In this document: one piece after another, positions 41,112 through 52,537 of the stretch | Layout of the letters: every line of letters begins with the position of its first letter | Numbering within the stretch: position 1 is the first letter of the stretch | Assembly (NCBI GenBank): GCA_047967505.1 | Contig: CM106540.1 | DNA: 64,000 nucleotides | Source of the DNA: Dipteris shenzhenensis | Lineage: Eukaryota; Polypodiophyta; Polypodiopsida; Gleicheniales | Direction: 5' to 3' (one strand) | Position numbers and translations under genes: made by a program | Notes under the pieces: model-generated | Database searches by the model: none | The model's input: the letters and a program-made list of their open reading frames with translations, nothing else | Told to the model about the DNA's origin: nothing

Positions 41112-42561
41112 ATGTGGCCAGGAAGCTCTTCAGGCTCACTTGATCTCCGGGAGTCTATTTTTAGGGAGTTATATAACCTTTTAGGGCACCCTCCTAGTCC
41201 CGCAAAGTTATACGGCTACATGAGGGATACTCTAAACACCCCCCAGGAGTCGGCACTATAGACTCCAAACCACCCCAATCCCACACCAGCTGAGATTACC
41301 CTAGCGGAGTCATCACAGCCTAGCCAGCTACACAGCCGAGGCCCTTCCCCCATGCCATCTTATTCCCCTTCCCCCATGCCGTCTTATGTCCCTTCCCCCA
41401 TGCCGTCAGGAGTTCCTTCTGTCTTGCAGAGCCATTGGTGTACTCCTATGCAGTCGAGACTCGGTTCTCTAGCTACAAGTGGTCCACATAGTCTCGTGCA
41501 GTCTCTAGCTACGCGTGGCGAGCGTACTAGCTCAACACGACATGGTAGCAGGCGTAGTAGTAGGGAGAGCGGTAGGGGATGCATGACACAGTGCTTTGGG
41601 AGGGGTGGTGGTGGGCACGATGATGATTCAGATGATTTAGATGTGCCTCCGGGTGATGGTATGATCTTCTATGACATCACTCAGACAGGAGGCATCTTGA
41701 TGGATGAATGGCACTCTGTAATTGCTAACAATTATAGAGATTGATTTATCCACTACAAAGACCAGCCAAAGAGGTTGGCTAATGAGACCCTCGCTACTGT
41801 TCACTCTAGGTATCCTAACCCCCCCAATCGTCAGTTCACAGATAAATGGGCCAAGTCAAAGATTTTTACGATACTTGGCAATAAAAGATCTTCGCTTAAG
41901 AGGCAGGCACTAGCGGAGCTTGCCAGGCTCGAGGGAGGTCCACCACCAAGGGGCCCGTCCCACACTGCTCACAAGCGTGAGTGGAAGAAAGCAATGAAGT
42001 CAGCGAGGGAGGACCCCAGTCTATAGCATGTGGAGGCATGAAGGATCCAAATGGAGCAATATGGAAGCATGCATTTTGGAGCAGGGGGTGTTGAATCATG
42101 GGAGGCCCAATTTGTAAGTATCGATCTCAAATTATATTACTTATGTAGTTTATTAGGAGGTTGTTTCTTTGTACTAACCCCTCCATAAATTGTATCGTCT
42201 TGTAGCTTGATATCGTGGGTAGATACCCTAATCCCGTTGAGACAAGCTACCACTGCCACCATCGCAGAGGAGATACATGGAAGCACTTCTATCATGACGG
42301 GTTGATTACTGAGGAGCAATATATCCGAGCTACTGGAGCGGCCCCCAAGGTATTTGAAAGTAATTAAATAATGTCAATACTATAAGTAAAGATTTGATTT
42401 TTCATACATTGATATATGTTGTCCCTTGTTTACAGGTTCCTGCACAAGAAGACAAGGAAGGAGGTAGAGAAGGGAGTGCAAAAGGGAGCGTGGAAGGGAG
42501 TGAGGACGTGGAGAACTTGTTAGTCATAGAAGTAGTGCTCGCTACTCTTTTTTGTACTTAA
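41112..42561 (+). pseudogene. Three-exon transposase-associated gene, inactivated (Transposase_24-like)
   Basis: Exon 1, 41112-42113 (334 codons), starts MWPGSSSGSLDLRESIFREL and contains three Pro/Ser repeats (SPMPSY), a basic Ser/Arg region, DDDSDDLDVPPGDGM and a basic domain (RQFTDKWAKSKIFTILGNKR, HKREWKKAMKSA). Intron 1 is 42114-42205 (GTAAGT...TTGTAG). Exon 2, 42206-42349, encodes LDIVGRYPNPVETSYHCHH and KHFYHDGLITEEQY. Intron 2 is 42350-42435 (GTATTT...TTACAG). Exon 3, 42436-42561, is acidic and ends with TAA. All three exons keep phase 0. Exon 1 carries stops at 41262, 41742-41744, 42024-42026 and 42039-42041. The Arg/Lys- and Trp-rich block resembles the En/Spm Transposase_24 family; this is a tentative match. 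Confidence 0.6.
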
Positions 42562-42667
42562 AGCCATTGGCTTGGCTTCGTGCATCTTGTACATGCACTC
42601 CTCTTATTTTTTGTACTTGAAGCCACATGACGTGGCTTAGCTTCGTGCTATATGTACATACAAGCAC
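42548..42667. repeat. 60-bp tandem pair after the pseudogene
   Basis: TTTTTGTACTTaAAGCCA...GGCTTcGCTTCGTGC...TTGTACATgCAC at 42548 and again from 42607. Similar wording with CTTGGCTTCATCCTGAGCC occurs at 17340-17366 beside the CACTA-like derivative. A 3' untranslated region is plausible. Confidence 0.55.
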
Positions 42668-42899
42668 TTTTTGAGCTTTCAATTTTCTTATATGTTCTAT
42701 CAATTAATGCCTTATGAACTAAACGTTTTGGAGTTGTAATGTTTTATTTGGAATTGTAATTGTCGGCTATAGACGTGCTTGCAAGAGTGCTAATTAAAAT
42801 GCGGTTGGCTGTAAGAATTGAATTACACAATGTGGAAATGGGATTCATGTATCTACATAGCATACACAACATACACAACATTCTGTAAATTTAAAAAAT

Positions 42900-43180
42900 A
42901 CTATATAGTGCGTCTATCAATGCGTTTATAAACACGTCTATCTATTCAGGTAGAGTCTATTTGCACGTCTATAAAAGCATCTATAAGACCGTTTATAAAT
43001 GCATCTATACACATGTTTAATGATGCACCTATCTGTTTTTTAAATTTTTTAGCAAAGCATCTATTTATGCATCTATATGCGAATCTATACGCACGTCTAT
43101 CTGCTACATAGATGCACCATTAGACGCGGGTCTCTAGACGTGCAAATAGACACGCCCGTAAGTCTTTTTTTTAGTTCAGT
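42900..43180. repeat. GTCTATAAATGCATC-type short repeat cluster
   Basis: Variants of [AC]GTCTATA, GCATCTATA and TAGACG occur on both strands about every 20 bp through 280 bp. The layout is like CACTA subterminal arrays, but no CACTA terminus is seen. Confidence 0.55.
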
Positions 43181-43409
43181 AAATGCGTCTGTGTGCACAT
43201 CCATGGATGCTTTGTCTTGTTGTGAAATGGATTCCAACCGGCAAAAGTGAGCCCACCACCGGCACTAGATACTATTTTGAACTTACAAGGACTAACAAAA
43301 CTTACAATTTTCTTTATAGCTTTGTTTATCCTTCTTTCTTATGCTTCTTATCTTTCCCAAGACTCCATGGAATTCTAGGAATCTTGATTATGTGAATAGC
43401 ACCAGCGCG

Positions 43410-43580
43410 GCGATGGTTATATATGATTAACAACACCGTGCGGTGTAGCTAAACACTGCACGGTGTATTACATTATACTGTGCGATGTATTGGCACACCG
43501 TACAGTGTACATAACACCGAGTAATATCATAGCTTACCGCACGGTGTTGTCTTGATATACCAGGTGGTGTATGTATTTGT
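43410..43580. repeat. Array of CACCGTGCGGTGT palindromes
   Basis: ACACCGTGCGGTGTA, ACACTGCACGGTGTA, ACTGTGCGATGTA, ACACCGTACAGTGTA, TACCGCACGGTGTT and ACCAGGTGGTGTA follow each other every 25-30 bp. Each is a perfect or near-perfect 12-14 bp palindrome. A related set is at 55030-55320. Confidence 0.8.
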
Positions 43581-43727
43581 TGTGTGGTAACTGGTTGGAG
43601 CCGTGATCCCAATTACAATTTGCTACTGGACCGTTTTAAAATGCCCCATGCTTAATTAAAAAACGTTCAAAATGTTTTAATGCAACGTTTTAAAACTAAC
43701 GTTTTAATACCGCTACAAATCCTTGCA

Positions 43728-44455
43728 TGTAAGGAAAATGCAACAAAAGCTCCTTTGTGCATACAAGGATGTGCTCAAATAACTTTTTTCTTCTTGGCGT
43801 AGAAATTTGTTTTCAAAAATCCATAGATATTTGGTTGATAGCATTTTTCATCTTTGATATATATTTGTGCAAAATATGATGCATGCTTGATAAGGCTGGG
43901 TAGCCTTTTGGACATGACTTTTTTTTAAAAACTTGTCAAAATTATTAAGGTAATTTAGGCTTAATAGTCATGCCACATGGTCCTCTTTAAGAAAATTTGT
44001 GAGCTTACATTAAAATTTGTGAGCTTACATTATTAAAATTGTGAGCTTACTAAGTTTGAATTTTTACAATTCTTGTGAAAGATGCAAGAAAGAATAAATG
44101 CATGTAAGGAAAATGCAACAAAAGATCCTTTGTGCATTCAAGGAGGTGCCCAAGCAACATTTTTAAAAATCTCGTAAGTGTTGTATGCTTGTTATATGCC
44201 TTGGAATACAAACACTTTAAATTTATTTACAAACATGGAAAAAAACTAGGATTATGGCATGAAAATCAATACCATAGATTCAAACCTGCAAAATACAAAT
44301 GAGGTAACCATTTTTATGCACTCAATGGCTCAAGCAAAACGAAAATTTAGTTACAAATTCTTTGTGGCTTCTTGGTTTTATGCAAGTACAACCATCTTGG
44401 TTTGACGTACAAAAGCTCCCTTAGTGCATATAAGGATGTGGTTAAGCAACATCGT
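43728..44455. repeat. Three diverged copies of a GCAACAAAAGCTCCTTTGTGCAT segment
   Basis: CATGTAAGGAAAATGCAACA... begins at 43728 and 44098; a third partial copy (AAAGCTCCCTTAGTGCATATAAGGATGTG) is at about 44411. Spacing of 370 and 310 bp suggests an old tandem array. No gene in 43600-45030. Confidence 0.6.
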
Positions 44456-45035
44456 TTTAAATTTGGTGAGTGTTATATGCCTTGCTTGTCAAACAATTTC
44501 TTGCCATATGGAAAAAAATAAGTTTCTTGCACGACAATCATTACCAAGCAGGTTGAGTGAAATAGGGTGCAAGTGGAGAGCTCTATATCTCACTTTAATA
44601 TTAGCTCCTTTTTCTAAAAAGGTTAGATCTAGAAACATAGCACGTTTGTTAAACCAAATAGCATAACACACTCATAATGTCTTAGGATATTAGTTTCTCA
44701 TATTCTTATTTGATGATAGCCAAGTCTAAGATCAATCGTAAAAACGATCATGGCACCATGTAATTCATTAGTTTGTGGTATGGTATATTTAATCTTAACG
44801 GTTATGTAGTTTAATTGATAGAGGCCAATACCCTAACACCAATACATACCATCGTTTTTTGTTTCTAGACTAACACGGAGCTATAGTAAGCCGAATGAAG
44901 CCTTGCCTCAACAGAAATTTAATTGAATCTTACGACTCAATTACGTAACTAAGACTGAATTGATCAAGCACAGGTATGAACTTTGTAGATATGGATTTTG
45001 GCGCGAAAACAAATTACTGGGAAGACACGAGAGAT

Positions 45036-45599
45036 CTAGTAATAGAGGCGGAGGTCGAAAGACAAGGTCCATCTTGCAGCCCCTGAGGGGCCTGTATACA
45101 GTTCTATGAGCCGAGAGTTAGCGATTCCTCTGGCGAGGAAGAAATCGCCAGTGCCACCAATGACAGAGAGGGTGCGAACCGGCAAGACCTCCTTGATTTG
45201 TCCGAAGATGTCGATAGTCCCCTTATACTTGCCGGTGTCGATGCTAGCAGTGAAGGCCTGGAAGAGCACATACCCTTTTTGGCTGTCATAGAGATAGTAT
45301 CCCTGGCCGACGCCGAGCTGCTTGGAGGTATTGGAGCTATGTACTGTGAGGGGATCCTCGAAGGTGGCTAGGGTGCCGAAGGAATAAGGGTTGGGGAAGC
45401 CGGTGGGTAACTGGGTGCTGAAGACGGAGTTGAAGTAGTCAGTGTTATTGAGGGTGGCATTGAAGATGGTGTTGTGGAGGTAGAAGGTGAAACGCCTGGG
45501 GCGTTTGTGATGGGCGCAATGGGCGGGGGAAACGAAGAGAGAGAGGGAGAGGAGGAGGAGGGAGAGGGAGAGAGCGAGGACGAAGAGTGGCTTGGACAT
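45036..45599 (-). CDS. Dirigent protein (secreted, single exon)
   Basis: 187 residues, intact, the typical dirigent length. Residues 1-28 form a signal peptide: MSKPLF, then a Leu/Ser hydrophobic core, cleavage likely after AHC28. The eight-stranded barrel domain is complete: FTFYLHNTIFN (37-47), TLATFEDPLT (76-85), GVGQGYYLYDSQ (96-107, Asp105), LFQAFTASID, YKGTIDIFGQ (125-134), LSVIGGTGDFFLARGIA (144-160) and the terminal strand LSFDLRLYY. N-glycosylation sites NAT47, NNT51 and NTS90. Dirigent proteins act in the apoplast and steer stereoselective coupling of phenoxy radicals to lignans, or assist related barrel reactions; the substrate cannot be read here. The ATG at 45599 is the only Met that precedes the signal peptide. 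No introns, as is usual for the family. Confidence 0.93.
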   Translation of the reverse strand: MSKPLFVLALSLSLLLLSLSLFVSPAHCAHHKRPRRFTFYLHNTIFNATLNNTDYFNSVFSTQLPTGFPNPYSFGTLATFEDPLTVHSSNTSKQLGVGQGYYLYDSQKGYVLFQAFTASIDTGKYKGTIDIFGQIKEVLPVRTLSVIGGTGDFFLARGIANSRLIELYTGPSGAARWTLSFDLRLYY

Positions 45600-45722
45600 G
45601 TTGGGTGATAAATTAGAGCAAAGGGAAGATGGGAAGGGAAGGAAGGCAGGCTAAACTGATTGGAATGTAAGGGAAGAAGTAGAGCTACAAGCAGAGTGAT
45701 GATATTCAGGGCTGCAGTGTTA

Positions 45723-45745
45723 TGTTATATATATATATATATATT
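45723..45745 (-). promoter_or_regulatory. TATA tract upstream of the dirigent gene
   Basis: An uninterrupted (TA)n run about 125-145 bp upstream of the dirigent ATG, a plausible position for a core promoter. The leader between them is purine-rich on the coding strand's complement and has no upstream ATG in frame that I can see. Confidence 0.6.
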
Positions 45746-45811
45746 GGCCCCTAGCTGGAACGAGTCTTTTGGGAGCCCCATCTCATTCAACCCTTTCTCG
45801 GTCATTACGTC

Positions 45812-46189
45812 ATATTTGAGTAGAGACGTTCCTAACATGCAACCAAACATGGACTAACTACTCCTTGAGAACCCTTCAAGACTCACTCAAGACTCGACAT
45901 AAGAAAAGGTTTCCCAAAAAGAGGTTGAGAATGTTAAGACATTCTCTCGCCTAATTTACTCCTATGTACACATTACTTATAGTAATAGTTGCTACTATGA
46001 GTGGTTATATTTGAGTAAAGACGTTCCTAACATGCAACCAAACATGGACTACTACTTGAGAACCCTTCATGACTCAGTCACATAAGAAAAGGTTTCCCAA
46101 AAAGAGGTTGAGAATGCTAAGACATTCTCTCACCTAATTTACTCCTATGTAGGCATTACTTATAGTAATAGTTGCTACTATGAGTGGTA
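45812..46189. repeat. 196-bp tandem duplication
   Basis: 45812-46007 and 46008-46189 share nearly the whole text (TTGAGTaaAGACGTTCC, AACATGCAACCAAACATGG, AGAAAAGGTTTCCCAAAAAG, TACTTATAGTAATAGTTGC). About 12 changes and a short deletion separate them. The duplication lies upstream of the dirigent gene. Confidence 0.9.
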
Positions 46190-46958
46190 CTTTGCACTAT
46201 AGAGCATTTTTTAAAGTTTACTTTCTAAATCTATTCATCCACCTATTCACCTCTCCTACCAAATTGAATTAATTAATTAGCTTTGGTGCATGGAGGCTTA
46301 ATTAAGCTATGTTTATCCATGGCATAATTCAAGCTCTCTCCCTCCCCCTCATGAGACTAATTATTGCCCCCCTCCCCCCTTTGTGCTTAAATGTTTTGCC
46401 ATCACATACCACTCCCCTCCCCCAATTAATTAATTAATATGATTTTTTGAATGTTAGGGGCACCTATTCATCCACTAAACTTTTGATATGCTATAAAGTA
46501 AGCTTACGAAGAACTATATGATCCTTTGGCTTCCTTACTAGCTTGGGTGCCATGATGGACAATTTAGCATTCATTGAACATTGATATAAAGCATGCATCA
46601 ATCATTATGCAAGTAACCAAATTGTCTAGAGAAGAAAACACACTACCAACCATTGCAATGTAACTACAAGAAACACATATTAGCATAATTCCAACATGTA
46701 AATGAAGCTATTTAAAGAAAGGTGGTTTTGGAATAAATTATTGCAATCCTTGTTAATTCAAGAGGCTTGTTTTGAGCTTACCCATGTCACATGTACAAGA
46801 AGGTGTATCATCATACATAAAGTGCAAATGTGCATGCACATACACACGATAGCATTAGACTGGCCCTTCTTTCTTCTTGGCCCACTAGTTGAGTGAAGTT
46901 TTCATTCTTTTGATCTTGTTCCCAGTCCTTGGTAGCTCTCATGGTTGGGTGCACACAA

Positions 46959-47314
46959 TGTTGAGATATTGAAATCCACTCGTGATATGCCAAGGTAATC
47001 GTTGTGCATTTATGTCACCGACTTGTTAGTTGCAGGTGCGGTTGGTACACCGCCCATGAATAATAGCTAGATGACAGCTATCTTTATGTACTCTGGTTAG
47101 TGGCTCAGTTAGTATGCCACCTTAGTTAGCTGAGTTTGGTTTGAGACACACATATAGGGTTCACCTATTCCTTTTGTACTTAAAGAGTTCTTTTGGCTTT
47201 CACAACCAAGAAGAGGAAAACTGTTTTCAGCCTACACCTTTGTGTTTATTCCCCCATTGTGCATGTGAGAAAACTACAAGTGAGACTCCTTACTTCTTTC
47301 CCACTCTCTTTACA
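46959..47314 (+). repeat. 5' LTR of Copia I
   Basis: 356 bp, TGTTGAGATATTGAAAT to CTCTCTTTACA, adjoining the primer-binding site (47315-47326, TGGTATCAAAGC, one mismatch to the other elements). Confidence 0.93.
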
Positions 47315-47460
47315 TGGTATCAAAGCTTGGTTCGTGGTAAGGAGCTCAAGAAACCAAACCAAGTTCGCAGTGTCTTGGTAAGAGGATCAGTGTTGCTTTC
47401 CTTTTTTGAGTTTGGGAGCAAATCTCTGTAGGTAGCACAGTCGGAAAGTGAAAGAGTGCA

Positions 47461-50400
47461 TTGTCTCAGATTGAGACTGGTGATGATACTATACATCCTA
47501 TTGTGCAGATTGGTAAAATTCCTTTGTCTATGCAGGATGGGAAAAAGAAATACCTATCTAATATATTTCATATCCCGAATATCACCAAGAACTTGGTTTC
47601 TATTGGTCAAATGGTTGAGCAGGGCTTGCAAGTTAAATTTAATCCTCATGGATGCTTTGTTGAGGATATGAAAAATAAACGTCGCTTGATAGCAAAAGGA
47701 AAGAAGAAGGGCAGGATGTTTACATTGGATGTGGACATGCCTAAATTGAGTGCAGCAATGTTTGCACATGGGACCGATGTAGTTGCAAATATTGATATTT
47801 GGCATAAACAAATTGCTCATGTTAATGTACAGCGACTTAAATTAATGCACGCCTAAAATATTATTGCAGGATTGCCTAAGTTCAAGGATGCAGAAATGCA
47901 TAAGGTATGTGAAGCCTATCAATTTGGAAAATAGGTAAGGAAACCATTTCCTAGACATGTTCAAGAGAGTAAGAGGCCATTGGAATTAATCCACTCTTAT
48001 GTGTGGACTACTAAAGCTGCATCTATTGGAGGCTATCAATATTTTGTCACTTTTATTGATGACTACAGTAGAAAAGTTTGGGTGTATTTTATGAAAAGAA
48101 AAGTGAAGTGTTTGGGCATTTCAAAGCTTTTAAAACTATGGTTGTAAAAGAAATAGGGCTACAAATAAAATGCCTAAGGTCAAATGGAGGGGGAGAATAC
48201 CTCTCAAATGAGTTTGCAAGGTTCCTGCAGGAGCATGGCATAAAGCAGCAATATTCATGCAATCATACCCCACAACAAAATGGACTTACAAAAAGGAAAA
48301 ACAGGCATATTCGAGAGGTATCTTGTGCCATGCTCAACGAAAAAGACCTGCTAAATTATTATTGCGATGAAGCAATTGCTACAGCAGTCTACATAATGAA
48401 CAGAACTCCCACTGCAGCAATACATGGCATGATGCCAGAGGAGAGGTATACTGGTAGGAAACTAGAAATTTCTCATTTGAAAGTTTTTGGTTGCATTGCC
48501 TATGTTCATGTGTCAGATGAGTTGAGATCCCAGTTGGATCCAAAAGCTAAGAAGTGCATCTTTCTTGGTTATTCTTTGCAGCAAAAAGGGTATAGATGAT
48601 ATAACCCGTCTACTCGTAAGTTTACAATAAGCAGAGATATTGTTTTTGATGAGATGAGTAGCTGGTATAAACCAGTAAATGTGATTAATGATGTAGATGC
48701 ACAAAATGGTAATGCTGTCCAGAATTCACAACAGCAATCACAAAATATTAGTGGACCTGTAGTGTCCTCTAGCAGTGGTTCACATACTTTACCATGGACA
48801 AGCAGATTGAGATCAGGAGAATCTCCTCAAAGCAATGTAGATAGTGGTATGCAAGTATCACGAAAAGGAAAAGAGAAAGTAGATCAGCCCATGGTTGATG
48901 TGAATGCATGTCACTCTGTGGATGGTGAATCCAGTGGCTCAGAATAGAGCCTTGATGATGAGTTGGGTATTCCTATTGTTGTTAGACCTAGAGTAAGAAA
49001 GACAAGGGATGTTTTGAGAGCACTTGATAGTGAGCCTATTTTGCACAGGTCTACTAGAGCTAGGTATCCTATGGATAGGTTGAAATATGATGGATTTACA
49101 GCCATTCACTATGCATATATGGTGAAAGTGATACATGAACCAAAACCCACTTCTTTTGAGCAAGCCATGGGAAAAGAAAAATGGGAGAAAGCCATGGATG
49201 AAGAAATGGATGCCTTGGAAGCAAATGCTACATGGGCATTGGTGACTTTGCCTAAAGACAAGAATGCAATTGGCTGCAAGTGGGTTTATAAGGTGAAGCA
49301 CAATGCAGATAGGCAAGATTACTTATCAAGGGGTATGCATAGATATATGGCTTGATTATGAAGAAATATTCAGTCCAGTTACAAGGATGGCAACCGTAAG
49401 AGTAGTCATTGCTATGGCTGCATCAAAGGGATGGTATTTACATCAGATGGATGTAAAGAATATTTTCTTGCATGGTGATTTGCAAGAAGAGGTCTATATG
49501 GAGTAGCCACCAGGTTATGTTCATGCTGTTCATCCTGAGTTTGTTTGCAAGTTGAAGAAAGCCTTGTAGGGCCTGAAGCAAGTACCTAGAGCATGGTTTG
49601 ATAAGATAGGACAATATCTTGTCACTATTGGCTTTCAGATTTTCAAGGTAGATTTCTCACTTTATGTGAGAAAAACAGAGAAAGGCATTATGCTGCTTGT
49701 CATTTATGTTGATGATTTGATCATCACAGGTGATAGTGATGAAGATATCCTTTATGTGAAAATGCTATTGAAGCAGAAGTTTGAGATGAAGGATGTGGGA
49801 GAGCTACGTTACTTCTTGGGCATTGAGGTGATAAGATCCACAAGTGGGATATGGCTCTTGCAGAGGCACTATGGATTGGACATGCTGTCCAAATATGGGA
49901 TGACAGGCTGTAAGCCTATTTCAATTCCTTTGGAGCAGAATGTGAAGTTGAAGCAGGATGAAAGGCTTATGGAAGACCTTACTATGTACAGATGCATAGT
50001 AGGAAGTTTGATTTATATGACTATTACCAAGCCAGATTTGAGCTATGCTGTTGGTTTGGTAAGTCAGTTTATGTAGAGGCTCCAAGGAAACCACATTTGG
50101 GCAGCTAGATGCATACTGAGGTATGTGAAGTCCACATTGCAGTATGGACTATTTTATGAGATTGGGGTTTAGATACAATTGCATGGATACATTGATGCTG
50201 ATTGGGTTGGTAGTATTTCTGATAGATGATCTACTAGTAGATATGTGCTCTCTTTTGGGAGTGCTGCAGTCACTTGGAGTAGCAAGAAATAGCCTACATT
50301 TGGTTTGAGCAGCACAGAGGCTAAGTACAGGGGTGCATCAATGGCTGCATGTGAGGTAGCTTGGTTGCATAACCTACTTTATGATATGCATCATTCTATA

Positions 50401-50600
50401 GATGAGCCAGTTGTCATTTATTATGACAACATGAGCAGTATACACTTGGCAAATAACCTAGTCTATCATGATAGAATAAAGCACATTGAGGTGCATTATC
50501 ACTATGTGCGGGAGAAGGTTCTAATAGGTTTTATTAATCTAGTTTATGTCAGCACAGAGGATTAGGTAGCTGACATATTCACATTGAGCTCGAGGGGGAG
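47461..50600 (+). pseudogene. Copia I protease tail, integrase, RT and RNase H
   Basis: Same lineage as Copia G pol throughout. 47461-47856 gives the protease C-terminal half and pre-integrase (VSIGQMVEQGLQVKFNPHGCF, WHKQIAHVNVQRLKL; the finger Gly-His is altered to AH). 48078-48599 gives the integrase core: LRSNGGGEYLS (Asp changed to Asn) and QNGLTKRKN (catalytic Glu lost). 48963-49506 gives the linker and RT start ([15 protein letters not shown]). 49666-50076 has VIYVDDLIITGD and the connection. 50305-50565 gives RNase H (IYYDNMSSIHLANN). At least ten stops and several indels, including loss of one A near 48090. Confidence 0.9.
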
Positions 50601-50956
50601 TGTTGATATATCGAGCTCCACTCATGATATGCCAAGGTGACTGTTGTGCATTTATGTTACTGACTTGTTAGTTGTAGATGCGGTTGATACACCGCCCATG
50701 ACTAATAGCTGCATGACATCTATCTTTCTGTACTCTAATTAGTGGCTCAGTTAGTATGCCACCTTAGTTAGCTGAGTTTGGTTTGAGACACACATATAGG
50801 GCTCACCTATTCCTTTTGTGCTTAGAGAGTTCTTTTGGCTTTCACAACTAAGAAGAGGAAAACTGTTTTTAGCCTCCACTTTTGTGTATATTCCCCCATT
50901 GTGTATATGAGAAAGCTGCAAGTGAGACTCCTTACTTCTCTCCCACTCTCTTCACA
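50601..50956 (+). repeat. 3' LTR of Copia I
   Basis: 356 bp, TGTTGATATATCGAG to CTCTCTTCACA, followed by target duplication CACAA. Confidence 0.93.
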
Positions 50957-50961
50957 CACAA

Positions 50962-52436
50962 TGTGGTGGATCTTGGTCCTGGGTTTTGGGCTCTAGGTTT
51001 TGGTGTTGTTTGAGCAAAGTGTTTGCAGTTCATTTGTCAATCTAGTGCTTGGCATTCTTCCATGTAATGGATTGCTTGTGAGAATTTCTTATTTTATTTT
51101 TTCCATTGTATCGAGGTGGATAGTCTTGGCTCTCTATGTGTGGATTGAATCATACATGTTTGTCATAGGTTATGGACATTTTCTATTGTTTTAGGTCCTC
51201 CATCATCTCTTTTGTTTCATTTTTCAATCTTAGATTGTTAATGGTTTGGATCTGCATTAACTCATATCATGCCTAGAGTTTTTCATGCTTGATTTAACTC
51301 TAAGTAGCTATGTATTTATTTTTTATTTTTTGTTAGTATCTCATTCATACATTCTTAGGTTCAACAAGCTTATGAGGATTTTTTTTTTTGTGCTCCCTTT
51401 TTAATGCTTGGTAAATGATCATATAGGGAGCTTATGGTTTTAAGGAAGCAGAGTCGGTCGGCTATGAGGATGTTGTGGTGGTTCATTCAATGTTATGGTT
51501 AAGTCTTTTGCGTGGTAGTGATATTTGCATAGTATGCATGGAGTATGTTGGTAATGCACGTTGCCTACGTGTTGGTTTCTCATTTTGGATGGGCACTTCA
51601 CATTGAGTCTATCCTTGGGTAGTTACTTAGTTGTGGTTGTATATGCAATGAGGTATTCATTGTGTGAGGTTGTGTGTTTGTCATTTGTTAATTAGTTTGA
51701 TTCATGAAGCTTGGTTTGCCAAGCTTTATGTTGATAGTGCAAAATTGCAAATGTTGTATCTATTGGGACTACATGTTTAGTACAAGCTGCGTGGATTCAT
51801 AGGAAGTTGTGGTTTTTCTTTTCTTAAGGGATTTTTCATCTTTTAAAGGCAATTTTCTTTTCCCTATGGAGATCTTTTAGGCTTTGTTAGTCCTACTTGA
51901 GCATGATGATCACATTGGAGCTCTATGTTGTCATTTAATTATCTCTCATTGCTTTATTTTAGTACTACTTGAGCATGATGATTTCATTGTATGTCTATGA
52001 TGTCACTTAATCATCTCTCATTACTTTATTTTAGTGCTTTGTGCTTCTACTCATAGGTGTCTATGATCACTATAGTTTATATGTTCCTTTTGGCAGGTTC
52101 ATCTTTTGATTCTCAATCTGTGTGTGTGAGAAATTCTCATATTCTAGGCTTTTGTAGATGGTAGCAGACAAGCTTGGTATATTGGGTTTTATTTGGATCA
52201 GTCGTGCTCTGTTGTTGAACTGTCTTCTCTTATGGCTTTGCAACTAAATCTAGTAGATTCTAGCTACCTGTGTTATCATTTCTTAGCATTACTTTCTTGT
52301 TTCTTAATGTGTTATTAGTCGAAGTCATTTACTCCTGTGTTGGGGCTATAGAGTGCTATTCTTTCATTCATCATTGTCTAGTTCATTAGTTATGCTTTGA
52401 GCATTGTTTCATTGTCTGTGTGTGCGTGCATGCATG
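50962..52436. other. No gene seen
   Basis: AT/TG-rich DNA with only short, domain-free open frames. Two similar phrases (TACTTGAGCATGATGATCACATTGGAG near 51895 and TACTTGAGCATGATGATTTCATTG near 51965) form a 70-bp imperfect duplication. Confidence 0.5.
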
Positions 52437-52460
52437 CGCATGTGTGTGTGTGCATGCATG

Positions 52461-52462
<2 letters not shown>

Positions 52463-52534
<72 letters not shown>
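52463..52534. repeat. Compound microsatellite (TG)22(AG)14
   Basis: TG dinucleotides from 52463 to 52506 followed by AG to 52534, preceded by GCATGCATGCATG. Confidence 0.95.

Positions 52535-52537
<3 letters not shown>

Larger units (their letters stand above)
46959..50956 (+). mobile_element. Copia I, complete ends, gag and protease core deleted
   Basis: 3,998 bp with 356-bp LTRs (46959-47314 and 50601-50956; about 30 differences), a one-mismatch primer-binding site, polypurine tract GAGGGGGAG and target duplications CACAA (46954-46958 and 50957-50961). After the leader (to about 47468) the sequence joins the middle of protease (ETGDDT), so gag, zinc knuckle and the protease active site are gone. 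About 60 bp between RNase H and the polypurine tract are also lost. Many stops, mostly C-to-T relative to Copia G. LTR divergence makes it older than G. Confidence 0.95.
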
